Below are positions 15,561 to 23,018 of a DNA stretch of 44,406 bases, one piece after another. The translations under genes were made by a program, and so were the position numbers. The notes under the pieces were generated by a model that was not told the origin of the DNA, did no database searches, and saw nothing but the letters and a program-made list of their open reading frames with translations. The first letter of the stretch is position 1, and each line of letters opens with the position of its first letter. The stretch spans positions 1 to 44,406 of the forward strand of contig CANQUA010000020.1 in assembly GCA_947626915.1 (NCBI GenBank), given 5' to 3'. Source of the DNA: an uncultured Lachnospiraceae bacterium. Its GTDB lineage: Bacteria; Bacillota; Clostridia; Lachnospirales; Lachnospiraceae.

Positions 15561-16103
15561 CTATTTTACAAATCCTATCTCCAACAGCGGGAGGATACAG
15601 AACCAGGCCCTGCCCTGTATCTGGGAACGCTTCACATTGCCGATACTGGCGGACCGGCTGTCCTCGCTGCCCTCCCGGTTATCTCCCAGCACAAAATATT
15701 CTCCCTCATCCAGAATGACCGGCCGTTCCGCCAGTCCGGCCAGCGAGACATGGCAGAGGGACTCCTCCGCCTCCATCGGCTGTCCGTCTATATAAATCAG
15801 ACCGTCCGCGATCTGAACCGTCTCGCCGGGCAGTCCGATCACGCGCTTCACGTTGGTACGCCCGTCCTCGCGGACAAACACGATCACATCCAGCCGCTGC
15901 GGGTCCGTAAAACTGTACCGCAGGCGGTCCACCAGCACCACGTCCCCGCCGCTCAGGCCCGGAGTCATGGACTGTCCCGAGATCGTAACCTGCGTTCCGA
16001 ACGAATCCACCACGAACCAGGCCAGGGCAATCATGACGATGATATCCACGATCCATCCGACCGCTCTCCGTACCAGGCTGACCTCTTCCTCATAAAATTC
16101 CAA
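15561..16103 (-). CDS. lepB: Signal peptidase I, first copy
   Basis: 180 residues. The start is TTG at 16101-16103, supported by AGGAG eight bases upstream; no ATG fits. A membrane segment at about 15-35 precedes the catalytic Ser in SGQSMTPGL, the Lys in NVKRVIGLPGE and GDNREGSEDSR. The protein is a complete, probably active signal peptidase. Unusually, a strong terminator-like hairpin (16121-16156) stands only about 20 bases before its start, after rplS, so expression depends on read-through or a promoter I cannot see. Confidence 0.93.
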   Translation of the reverse strand: MEFYEEEVSLVRRAVGWIVDIIVMIALAWFVVDSFGTQVTISGQSMTPGLSGGDVVLVDRLRYSFTDPQRLDVIVFVREDGRTNVKRVIGLPGETVQIADGLIYIDGQPMEAEESLCHVSLAGLAERPVILDEGEYFVLGDNREGSEDSRSASIGNVKRSQIQGRAWFCILPLLEIGFVK

Positions 16104-16120
16104 TCAACCAACTCCTGACT

Positions 16121-16156
16121 TTAAGAAAAGGACAATAAATAATTTATTGTCCCTTT
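16121..16156 (-). terminator. Intrinsic terminator after rplS
   Basis: Minus strand stem GGACAATAAAT/ATTTATTGTCC (arms at 16142-16152 and 16130-16140), flanked by AAAGG and followed by TTTTCTT. The stem is AT-rich but eleven pairs long. It splits the ribosomal block from the lepB-rbgA block. Confidence 0.7.
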
Positions 16157-16173
16157 GCTTTCCTTACCATCGA

Positions 16174-16521
16174 TTATCTGACACGCTCTTTTACCTTGGC
16201 AGCCTTGCCGACGCGCTTTCTCAAATAGAACAGCTTCGCTCTTCTGACCTTACCTCTGCGGATGACCTCAACGTCCGCCACAGACGGGGAATGAAGCGGC
16301 CAGGTTTTCTCTACGCCGATACCGCCGGAAGTCTTGCGGACCGTAAATGTCTCTCTGGCGCCGCCGTTCTGCCTCTTGATCACGGTCCCCTCGAATATCT
16401 GGATCCTCTCTCTGTTTCCCTCTTTGATCCGGTTGTGCACCCGCACGGTGTCGCCGACCCGGAACTCCGGTACAGATTCTTTCATCTGCTCAGCTTCGAT
16501 GCTTTTGATAATCTCGTTCAT
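16174..16521 (-). CDS. rplS: 50S ribosomal protein L19 (bL19)
   Basis: 115 residues from ATG 16521 (MNEIIKSIE), the standard length and N-terminus of bL19; an in-frame start seven codons earlier lies on the ribosome-site sequence AAGGAG and is rejected. Family features include [28 protein letters not shown] and [14 protein letters not shown]. bL19 lies at the 30S-50S interface. Last gene before the terminator at 16121-16156. Confidence 0.97.
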   Translation of the reverse strand: MNEIIKSIEAEQMKESVPEFRVGDTVRVHNRIKEGNRERIQIFEGTVIKRQNGGARETFTVRKTSGGIGVEKTWPLHSPSVADVEVIRRGKVRRAKLFYLRKRVGKAAKVKERVR

Positions 16522-16653
16522 TGCCTGTGAATCTCCTTCCATCTATTTGATGTTCTTAATACGCTTACCCGTAACAGAGGACCATCTCTTATTTGTCACA
16601 ATCATGGATTCTATCATAATTTTCCGGAAAATGCAAGAAGTTTTTCCGGGAAT

Positions 16654-17730
16654 TTACGCTGTTTTCCCGCCTGTTCTCCCGTTTTTCCCGTCTGTCCGGG
16701 CGGCCTGCGGATCCTTTTTCCGCCGTCTCCGCCCCTCCGGTTCCCTGTGCGCCGTCACGAGCGTATAGCTGCTCCGGTTGACTGTCAGGACGCAGTCCCC
16801 CGTGCTCACATACCAGTTTTTGCCTCTCTCCGTGACAACCGCCCCGCCGGACAGAATTTTCTCCCGGCACCAGGCCGCGACGTCCTCCGTCTCCAGGCAC
16901 AGATTTCTTCTGATCCGGGCCGCGCCCGCTTCCGTCGTATGCAGGCGCTCCAGTCCGGCCAGAAATATCTCCCGTCCCGACGGGGAAACTTCCTCCGGAC
17001 CGCCTCCCTGCAGCAGAGCCAGGTACTCCCGCTCTTTTTTCGAGAGGTTCGCTCCCGGCAGCAGATCCGGGCGGCGTTCAAACGTCCTGCGGATCGACTG
17101 CTCCCTGCGCCAGCGCTCGATATTCCTGTGGTGGCCCGACAAAAGGACCTCCGGCACCCGCATTCCTTCATAGACCTCCGGCCGCGTATACTGAGGATAT
17201 TCCAGCAGATTGTCATGGAACGACTCGATCTCGGCGGAAGCATCGTTATTCAGGACGCCGGGCACCAGGCGGGAAATGCAGTCGATCATGAGCATGGCCG
17301 GCAGCTCTCCGCCGGTCAGCACATAATCTCCGACAGACAGATGATCCGTGACGATCCGCTCCAGGGCCCTTTCATCGATCCCCTCATAATGCCCGCACAA
17401 AAACACCAGATCCTCCTCGGCGGACAGCTCCCGGGCGATGGTCTGGTTAAACACCCGGCCCTGGGGCGTCATATAAAGGACCCGCGGCCTCCTGCCCAGA
17501 CGCCGGCACAAATCCTCATAGCAGTCGCAGATCGGTCCCGGCTGCATGACCATTCCCGCGCCGCCGCCATAGGGAGCGTCGTCCACGTGACGGTGCTTCT
17601 CCGTCGAATAATCCCGGATATTCACGGCCTCGACGGAGATCGCGCCTTTCTCCATGGCGCGGCCCGTGATGCTGACGCCAAGCCCGTTCATCACCATCTC
17701 CGGAAACAATGTCATAACATAAAAATTCAT
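16654..17730 (-). CDS. trmD: tRNA (guanine-37-N1)-methyltransferase TrmD fused to a DUF3781-like domain
   Basis: 358 residues, about 110 longer than normal TrmD. Residues 1-240 are a complete SPOUT methyltransferase: MNFYVMTLFPEM, YGGGAGMVMQ near 54-63, the trefoil-knot segments LCGHYEGIDER and VGDYVLTGGELPAM, and the C-terminal helix HRNIERWRREQSIRRT. It methylates G37 of tRNAs reading CNN codons and needs S-adenosylmethionine. Residues 256-328 read LERLHTTEAGAARIRRNLCL, then WCREKI, RGKNWYV and SYTLVTAHR, matching the small stand-alone DUF3781 family as I recall it. Residues 331-358 are Lys/Arg-rich. There is no frameshift, so the fusion is genuine in this sequence. The role of DUF3781 is unknown; the basic tail could help bind RNA. 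Confidence 0.9.
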   Translation of the reverse strand: MNFYVMTLFPEMVMNGLGVSITGRAMEKGAISVEAVNIRDYSTEKHRHVDDAPYGGGAGMVMQPGPICDCYEDLCRRLGRRPRVLYMTPQGRVFNQTIARELSAEEDLVFLCGHYEGIDERALERIVTDHLSVGDYVLTGGELPAMLMIDCISRLVPGVLNNDASAEIESFHDNLLEYPQYTRPEVYEGMRVPEVLLSGHHRNIERWRREQSIRRTFERRPDLLPGANLSKKEREYLALLQGGGPEEVSPSGREIFLAGLERLHTTEAGAARIRRNLCLETEDVAAWCREKILSGGAVVTERGKNWYVSTGDCVLTVNRSSYTLVTAHREPEGRRRRKKDPQAARTDGKNGRTGGKTA

Positions 17731-17786
17731 ACGGCATCTCCCTCTGTCCGCACGGACAAAAGCCCGTTCTGCAGGCGTCCCGGCCC

Positions 17787-18299
17787 TTACAGATCCAAAA
17801 GCCCGTCCAGCAGATGAACCGTGACCCGGCCCGCTTCCAGATCTATATCCAGCACGCAGTCTTTGATCGCCGGGAGCAGCAGCTCCTTCCCCGTCTCCCT
17901 CTTCACCACGTATACGTCGTTGGCGCCGGTCTGAAGCACATCCGTCAGCTGCCCCAGGCGGCCGCCCTCGTCGGTAACGACCTCAAGGCCGATCAGATCC
18001 GCGATGAAGTTTTCATCCGGCCCCAGCTCCACGGCATTGGCACGGGTCACCAGCAGATCCCGCCCCTTGTAAGCTTCGACCTCCTCAATGCGGTCGAGGC
18101 CCCTGAACTTCACAATCACCAGATTCTTAAAAAAGCGGACCTGCTCCACCTCCAAAGGCTTCAGCTCCGTGCCTGTATCCAGAAGCACGTCTTTCAGCTG
18201 CCTGAAGCGCTGCGCGTCGTCCGTCGTCGGAAATACCTTCACCTCGCCCCGGAGCCCGTGGGCAGAAGTGATCACTCCGACGCGAAGTGTCTCTTCCAT
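17787..18299 (-). CDS. rimM: Ribosome maturation factor RimM
   Basis: 170 residues. RimM helps mature the 30S head domain by binding S19. The N-terminal domain begins RVGVITSAHGLRGEVKVFP, the family signature; the C-terminal PRC barrel contains DLIGLEVVTDEGGRLGQLTDVLQTGANDVYVV in the usual pattern, ending LLPAIKDCVLDIDLEAG. Start ATG 18299. It lies 56 bp before trmD and about 130 bp after khpA in the conserved operon. Confidence 0.96.
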   Translation of the reverse strand: MEETLRVGVITSAHGLRGEVKVFPTTDDAQRFRQLKDVLLDTGTELKPLEVEQVRFFKNLVIVKFRGLDRIEEVEAYKGRDLLVTRANAVELGPDENFIADLIGLEVVTDEGGRLGQLTDVLQTGANDVYVVKRETGKELLLPAIKDCVLDIDLEAGRVTVHLLDGLLDL

Positions 18300-18427
18300 C
18301 GCTAAAATTCCTTTCTGAAAAGCCGGAAATGAGAACGCTCCGGCCGCCGCTCTCCCTGTCCCGGAAAAGCCCCCTTATGTGACAAAGAAAGGTAAGCGGC
18401 CTCCGCCATTTACCTTTCTCCCCACTC

Positions 18428-18655
18428 TCAATCAATATCTACGACTACTTTTTTGTCTTCCTTAGAGGCTGCCGCCTTGACTACGGAACGAATCGCCTTC
18501 GCGATCCTGCCCTGCTTTCCAATAACTTTTCCCATGTCGGAAGGAGCCACTTTCAATTCCACGATGGTTTCTCCATCCTTCTCAGTTTCGGTGACAATCA
18601 CTTCCTCCGGGTGTTCCACCAGAGCTTTCGCCATAACTTCCACTAACTCTTTCAT
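18428..18655 (-). CDS. khpA: KH-domain RNA-binding protein KhpA (YlqC)
   Basis: 75 residues from ATG 18655, with GAGGTGA about eleven bases upstream; the longer reading overlaps rpsP and is rejected. A single KH domain with the GxxG loop GKQG (in MGKVIGKQGRIAKAIR). KhpA pairs with KhpB (Jag) as a global RNA-binding partner that affects cell division and wall growth in Gram-positive bacteria. Position between rpsP and rimM is conserved. Confidence 0.95.
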   Translation of the reverse strand: MKELVEVMAKALVEHPEEVIVTETEKDGETIVELKVAPSDMGKVIGKQGRIAKAIRSVVKAAASKEDKKVVVDID

Positions 18656-18675
18656 ATCGTTATCGTTCACCTCAA

Positions 18676-18918
18676 TTACTGGATGCCGGCAAGCTTTAAG
18701 AGTTTCGCAACCCGGTCTGTCGGCTGTGCGCCTGTGGATAACCACTTCTTCGCTGCTTCTTCGTCGAATTTAATCACGCTGGGGTCCTGATTGGGATCGT
18801 AATAGCCGATCTCCTCAATGAACTTGCCGTCTCTGCTGGATCTGGAATCCGCAACTACTACTCTATAAAAGGGCGCCTTTTTCTGTCCCATTCTTCTAAG
18901 TCTGATTTTTACTGCCAT
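18676..18918 (-). CDS. rpsP: 30S ribosomal protein S16 (bS16)
   Basis: 80 residues, normal length. [26 protein letters not shown] and [10 protein letters not shown] are diagnostic, with [11 protein letters not shown] near the end. A strong AAGGAGGTG site precedes ATG 18918. bS16 is an early 30S assembly protein. The 182-bp gap to ffh on its upstream side holds an open frame of 49 codons, described separately. Confidence 0.97.
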   Translation of the reverse strand: MAVKIRLRRMGQKKAPFYRVVVADSRSSRDGKFIEEIGYYDPNQDPSVIKFDEEAAKKWLSTGAQPTDRVAKLLKLAGIQ

Positions 18919-18948
18919 GTCCGTTTCACCTCCTTATCCCAAAAGTTT

Positions 18949-19098
18949 CTATGCAAAAACAGGTAAAACCTGCTCTGCTGCCATAACCGTCCCGGCGGTT
19001 TTCACACGCTCCGCCCCGCTATCCGATCCGGACGCGCCGGTTTCGGAAAACGATTCTTCTTTCCCGGCACGTTCGAAAGCCCGGCAGATCGCGCACAT
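18949..19098 (-). CDS. Possible small ORF of 49 codons between ffh and rpsP
   Basis: ATG 19096-19098 lies two bases after the ffh stop and the frame runs to TAG 18949-18951, filling most of the ffh-rpsP gap. A weak ribosome site (GAGG inside the ffh end) is about 14 bases upstream. The product starts MCAICRAFERAGKEESF, is polar, and has a CxxC pair. I recognise no family. Tight coupling to ffh argues for translation; the weak site and plain composition argue for chance. Confidence 0.25.
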   Translation of the reverse strand: MCAICRAFERAGKEESFSETGASGSDSGAERVKTAGTVMAAEQVLPVFA

Positions 19099-19100
19099 GT

Positions 19101-20468
19101 TCAGAACGGCATCCTCATCTTTCCAAACATGCCGCCCAGGCCGCCCATCATGCCGCGTTTTTTGCCTCCCCCCATCATGCCGGGGAGCTGCTTCATCATC
19201 TTCCGCATCTGCTCGAACTGTTTGACGATCCGGTTGACCTCGCTGATCTGGACGCCGGCCCCTCTGGCAATACGCTGCTTGCGGGAGGGGTTCAGGATCG
19301 ACGGGTTCGCCCGCTCCTCCTTCGTCATCGAGAGAATGATCGCCTCCACCCGCGCCATCGCGGATTCATCCACTTCCAGATTTCCCTTCATCTGGGACAT
19401 CCCGGGCATCATCCCCAGAATGCTGTTCATGCCGCCCATTTTTTTGATCTGGCGCATCTGCTCCAGGAAATCATTAAAGTCGAACTCGGCTTTGCGCAGC
19501 TTCCGGTTCATCTCCCTGGCCTGGTCCTCGTCGATCTCCAGCTCCGCTTTCTCGATCAGAGAGAGAACGTCTCCCATCCCCAGGATCCGGGAAGCCATAC
19601 GGTCCGGATAAAACTGTTCCAGATCCGACAATTTCTCCCCCATGCCCACATACAGGATCGGGCGCCCGGTCACGGCCTTGATGGAAAGAGCCGCGCCGCC
19701 GCGGGTATCGCCGTCCAGCTTCGTCAGGATCACGCCGTCGATGCCGATCTTCTCCTGAAACGTCTCCGCCACATTGACCGCATCCTGTCCGGTCATGGCG
19801 TCCACGACCAGAACCGTCTGATAGACGTCCACCGCCGCCTTGATGTCCTGAAGCTCCTGCATCATGCCCTCGTCAATATGCAGACGGCCCGCGGTATCGA
19901 TGAGCACCGTATTGTATCCGTTTTTCTTCGCATGTTCGACCGCCGCCCTGGCAATGTCCACCGGACTGACGCTGTCGCCCATGGAAAATACGGGAACGCC
20001 CTGTTTCTCTCCGTTGATCTGCAGCTGCTGGATCGCGGCCGGCCGGTACACGTCGCAGGCAGCCAGAAGCGGTTTTTTCCCTTTGGCCTTCAGCTTTCCG
20101 GCGATCTTGGCCGCCGTCGTCGTCTTGCCGGCGCCCTGCAGGCCCGCCATCAGGATCACTGTAATCTCATTGCCGGGCTTCAGCGCGATCTCCTTCGTCT
20201 CGCTGCCCATGAGAGAAATCAGTTCCTCGTGAACGATCTTGATCACCATCTGCCCGGGAGTCAGACTGTTAAGCACATCCTGACCCACCGCGCGGGTCTG
20301 GACGGAGTTCACAAACTGCTTCACGACCTTGAAGCTGACGTCCGCCTCCAAAAGGGCCATCTTGACCTCTTTCAGGGCCGCTTTGACATCCGCTTCGCTC
20401 AGACGGCCTTTGCCGCGCAGGTTCTTAAATACATTCTGCAGTTTGTCCGACAAACTCTCAAATGCCAT
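19101..20468 (-). CDS. ffh: Signal recognition particle protein Ffh
   Basis: 455 residues from ATG 20468 (MAFESLSDKLQNVFKNLRGKGRLSE); the longer reading runs into ylxM. N domain, then G domain with GLQGAGKTTTAAKIAG, DTAGRLHIDE and TKLDGDTRGG, then the Met-rich M domain (NSILGMMPGMSQ, FEQMRKMMKQLPGMMGG). With SRP RNA it delivers nascent membrane and secreted proteins to FtsY. The C-terminal Gly/Met/Lys tail is typical. It follows ylxM by 10 bp. Confidence 0.97.
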   Translation of the reverse strand: MAFESLSDKLQNVFKNLRGKGRLSEADVKAALKEVKMALLEADVSFKVVKQFVNSVQTRAVGQDVLNSLTPGQMVIKIVHEELISLMGSETKEIALKPGNEITVILMAGLQGAGKTTTAAKIAGKLKAKGKKPLLAACDVYRPAAIQQLQINGEKQGVPVFSMGDSVSPVDIARAAVEHAKKNGYNTVLIDTAGRLHIDEGMMQELQDIKAAVDVYQTVLVVDAMTGQDAVNVAETFQEKIGIDGVILTKLDGDTRGGAALSIKAVTGRPILYVGMGEKLSDLEQFYPDRMASRILGMGDVLSLIEKAELEIDEDQAREMNRKLRKAEFDFNDFLEQMRQIKKMGGMNSILGMMPGMSQMKGNLEVDESAMARVEAIILSMTKEERANPSILNPSRKQRIARGAGVQISEVNRIVKQFEQMRKMMKQLPGMMGGGKKRGMMGGLGGMFGKMRMPF

Positions 20469-20478
20469 CGCTTCCTCC

Positions 20479-20820
20479 TTACAATTCCATGATGTCTCCG
20501 GCGATCTGCTCGATCTCATCGATCAGGCCGAAATCCCCGCTGCCCCTGGATTCCTCCGCCAGAAGCCGGATCCGGGCGACCTTCTCCCTGGTTATGCGGA
20601 ATTTCTCCACCAGCTTCAGCTTCTCCTCATAGGACTCAAGGATCCGGTCACAGCGTTTTACCAGATCATACACTCCCTGTCTGCTGATTCCCTGTTCCTG
20701 GGCGATCTCCCCCAGAGACATATCGTCAAAGACCACATCCTCATAGATCTGACGCTGCCTCTTGGTCAGGAGTTCCCCATAAAAATCATAGAGCATGGCC
20801 TGTTCGCCGATTGCTTTCAT
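20479..20820 (-). CDS. ylxM: YlxM-family helix-turn-helix protein, SRP-associated
   Basis: 113 residues. A sigma-70 region 4 like helix-turn-helix is visible (LTKRQRQIYEDVVFDDMSLGEIAQEQGISRQGVYDLVKR), followed by a charged helical tail. YlxM precedes ffh in most Firmicutes and has been linked to SRP function. First gene of the leftward translation and secretion operon. The leader is very short, because the -10 of its promoter is only 17 bases from the start codon. A later Met in frame (20796) is a less likely start. Confidence 0.93.
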   Translation of the reverse strand: MKAIGEQAMLYDFYGELLTKRQRQIYEDVVFDDMSLGEIAQEQGISRQGVYDLVKRCDRILESYEEKLKLVEKFRITREKVARIRLLAEESRGSGDFGLIDEIEQIAGDIMEL

Positions 20821-20837
20821 ACGCGCTCACCTGTGTT

Positions 20838-20866
20838 ATCATACACGATAATCCCATAGGTGTCAA
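20838..20866 (-). promoter_or_regulatory. Promoter of the ylxM-ffh operon
   Basis: Minus strand TTGACA (20861-20866), 17-bp spacer and TATGAT (20838-20843): perfect -35, one mismatch in the -10. It is the only strong promoter I see for the translation block down to rplS. Confidence 0.8.
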
Positions 20867-20957
20867 GTATTTTTACTTTACATCTGCAAATTTTTAAACT
20901 CTTCCATTCGCCGGTCTGCCGGAAACACTGCCGCCGCAGGTTTTTCGCCGCAGTTTC

Positions 20958-21842
20958 TCAGTAAACCAGCTCCGGCTTCCCCGTATCCAGCGTGGCCGTC
21001 CTGCCGATGGGGAAGATCGCGTGATTGCTTCCATGGCCGAAATCATCGCAATAAACCACCGGGATCCCGTACCGCTCTCCCAGCCGCTTAAGCCGCGCCA
21101 GAAGTTCCGGATGAGGCTCGTCAGAATAATTGCCGAAAATCAGTCCCGTCACCGATCCCATGAACCCGCTCAGTTCGATATGGGTCAGCATGGCGCTGAC
21201 ATAGGCCACACCGCCGAACTGCTCATGGTCCTCGATAAAGAGAATGTACTTCCTGTCCCGGTCGATAGGAAAATACCGGCTTCCCAGCATCAGCGCCACG
21301 TTGCGGGCGTAGCCGCCCACCAGGATCCCCGTTCCGGCGCCCGCCGTCTGCACCTGCCAGGGGCTGTTGGGAATGTGCTTTTTTATATCCCCCTCCACCA
21401 GATGTTTCCTGAACTGTTCCTCATCATAAGCGGAAATATCCGGGAAAAGGCTGGGCGACTGACCGTAATAGGTCTCCAGGCCGGTCATGGCCCATACCGC
21501 ATTCAGGATCGTCGTTCCGTCGCTGAACCCGCAGATCCGCTTCGGATTCCTGCGGACCGCTTCATAGTCAATGTAAGGCAGCAATTCATTGCTTCCTTCT
21601 CCCCCGCCGAAGAAAACCAGCTCCACAGCCGGGTCCGCGATCAGCTGATTGAAATCCGCCGCCCGCTCCCTGGGGGCGGAAAGGTAACCGTACGTATCCT
21701 TATAAAGGTTGTCCGCCTCCAGGACCCGGTAGCCGCGTTCCCTCAGGCCGGCCGCTATCCGGCCGTATTTCTCCCGATCCGCAATGTGGCTGGGCGAACA
21801 GATGCCGATCTTCCCGCCCGGCGATAAGCACTTCGCAATCAT
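20958..21842 (-). CDS. LD-carboxypeptidase (peptidase family S66)
   Basis: 294 residues. S66 enzymes remove the terminal D-Ala from L,D-linked muropeptides (LdcA) or cleave related amides such as microcin C (MccF). The nucleophile Ser is in CGFSDGTT, the FFGGGEGSNELLPYIDY segment precedes it, the catalytic Glu is in FIEDHE and the His in GHGSNHAIFPIG. No signal peptide, so cytoplasmic: muropeptide recycling or resistance to an amide antibiotic. GGGEGS replaces the more common GGYGS, nearer to the MccF side, so a detoxifying role is possible. It has its own promoter and a short upstream ORF whose end carries this gene's ribosome site. Confidence 0.88.
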   Translation of the reverse strand: MIAKCLSPGGKIGICSPSHIADREKYGRIAAGLRERGYRVLEADNLYKDTYGYLSAPRERAADFNQLIADPAVELVFFGGGEGSNELLPYIDYEAVRRNPKRICGFSDGTTILNAVWAMTGLETYYGQSPSLFPDISAYDEEQFRKHLVEGDIKKHIPNSPWQVQTAGAGTGILVGGYARNVALMLGSRYFPIDRDRKYILFIEDHEQFGGVAYVSAMLTHIELSGFMGSVTGLIFGNYSDEPHPELLARLKRLGERYGIPVVYCDDFGHGSNHAIFPIGRTATLDTGKPELVY

Positions 21843-21843
21843 T

Positions 21844-21897
21844 TCATTTTCCTCCCCTGTTACTCATTGCACGAAAGTCCAATCCCTCATCAGTCAT
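21844..21897 (-). CDS. Possible 17-residue leader peptide upstream of the S66 peptidase
   Basis: ATG 21895-21897 follows GAGGGAG with 7-base spacing and runs 17 codons to TGA 21844-21846, one base before the ATG of the peptidase gene. The AGGGGAGG site of the peptidase lies inside this ORF, so the two would be translationally coupled. The peptide begins MTDEGLDFRAM; no family recognised. Confidence 0.35.
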   Translation of the reverse strand: MTDEGLDFRAMSNRGGK

Positions 21898-21927
21898 CCT
21901 TTTTCTCCCTCTTAACTTCTGTTTTGT

Positions 21928-21956
21928 ATTATAACTTAACTTTAATTTTTTTACAA
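21928..21956 (-). promoter_or_regulatory. Promoter of the S66 peptidase gene
   Basis: Minus strand TTGTAA (21951-21956), 17-bp spacer and perfect TATAAT (21928-21933). Upstream the DNA to about 22080 is very AT-rich and includes TGATAC-N9-GTATCA (22005-22025), a possible operator; I see no gene in 21957-22141. Confidence 0.65.
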
Positions 21957-22141
21957 TTTTTAATTTGATAAAAAACATTCATAATAAAGGAATAATGCTT
22001 GAATTGATACTTGCCTTTGGTATCAGACATTAAAAAATGGCGTTAACTCATCAAAAATGAAAGCTGTTGATCGAGACTGTCAGTGGGCATGGTAAAGGAA
22101 AATACAAATTCAAAAAAGGAAATGAATAAAGCTCCGATTCA

Positions 22142-22199
22142 AAAGACCGCGCAGCAGAAGCACATCCGCAGCCGGACGTACTTTCGCTGCGCGGTCTTT
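22142..22199 (-). terminator. Long stem-loop ending the catabolic cluster
   Basis: Perfect 14-bp arms AAAGACCGCGCAGC (22142-22155) and GCTGCGCGGTCTTT (22186-22199) around a 30-base loop. On the minus strand the stem ends in TTTTG, 60 bases after the esterase gene, so it is a likely terminator with a short T-run and unusually large loop. Confidence 0.5.
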
Positions 22200-22259
22200 C
22201 CCACCATTTTCTGCCGGGCGTCATGCGCCGCATCGGGAATTTATCCCTTTCACAGGCAA

Positions 22260-22916
22260 TTACAGCGCCTTCAAAAAATCCATCAGCCTCTCCGCGATCC
22301 GTTCGTTGCCGGCGTCGCTGGGATGAAGGCCGTCCGGCATAAAACGCTCGCGCTGCGCAGGAATCTTGGGCTGGATGCCGCTGGTGCGGAACAGATCCAG
22401 TACAGGGATCCCGTAACAGGCGGCCGTCGACCGGATCGCATCCACGTACCCTTCCAGATCCGCGGCCAGCCGCACGCCGAATTCATTATAATCATAATTC
22501 GATTCGCTGAGCCGATGGAGCGGCGTCATCACTATAATCCTTCCGGCCGGATACCGGTTGATCAGCTTCTGCAGCAGCACATGCAGGGCTCCGTAAAACG
22601 TGTCTTCCGTTCGGTCCCCCAGCCGTCCCAGGGCCGCATCTCCATGGCCAAAATCATTGGTTCCGCCAAAAACGACCACAATGTCCGCGTCGGGGATCAT
22701 TTCTTCCACCCGCGAGCCAAAATACAGATCGTGCTTCGGATTGGGAGACGGGACCCTCTGCGGCGCGATCCGCGTACCGCCGATCCCATAGCCATAGCAA
22801 AGCGCGCCGGTACGCTTCTGCAGAACGTTCCAGAAAACGAACTCCGGCGAGGACGTCCCGACTCCCTCCGTAATACTGTCTCCTAAAAATGCGATTTTCT
22901 TTCCCTTTAATTCCAT
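22260..22916 (-). CDS. SGNH/GDSL-family esterase
   Basis: 218 residues from ATG 22916. Block I is FLGDSITEG with nucleophile Ser, block II Gly lies in GYGIGGTR, block III is GGTNDFG and block V is DGLHPSDAGN with the Asp-His pair, so the hydrolase is complete. No signal peptide, so intracellular. SGNH enzymes remove acyl or acetyl groups from sugars, lipids or glycans. As the last gene of the catabolic cluster it could deacylate the imported substrate. Substrate unknown. Confidence 0.88.
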   Translation of the reverse strand: MELKGKKIAFLGDSITEGVGTSSPEFVFWNVLQKRTGALCYGYGIGGTRIAPQRVPSPNPKHDLYFGSRVEEMIPDADIVVVFGGTNDFGHGDAALGRLGDRTEDTFYGALHVLLQKLINRYPAGRIIVMTPLHRLSESNYDYNEFGVRLAADLEGYVDAIRSTAACYGIPVLDLFRTSGIQPKIPAQRERFMPDGLHPSDAGNERIAERLMDFLKAL

Positions 22917-23018
22917 ATTTCTTTCCTTTCCCACAACAGCCGAACCGCATGGTTCCTGTCGTTTTTTGATCCCGAAATACGTCTGGTCCTCGCTTACCCG
23001 GCATTTTCCCTCCGGTTT

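Noticed and set aside
22083-22886. A 267-codon plus-strand frame starting before the large hairpin
   Set aside because: It runs through the hairpin and then antisense to the SGNH esterase, whose catalytic blocks are intact; no ribosome site.
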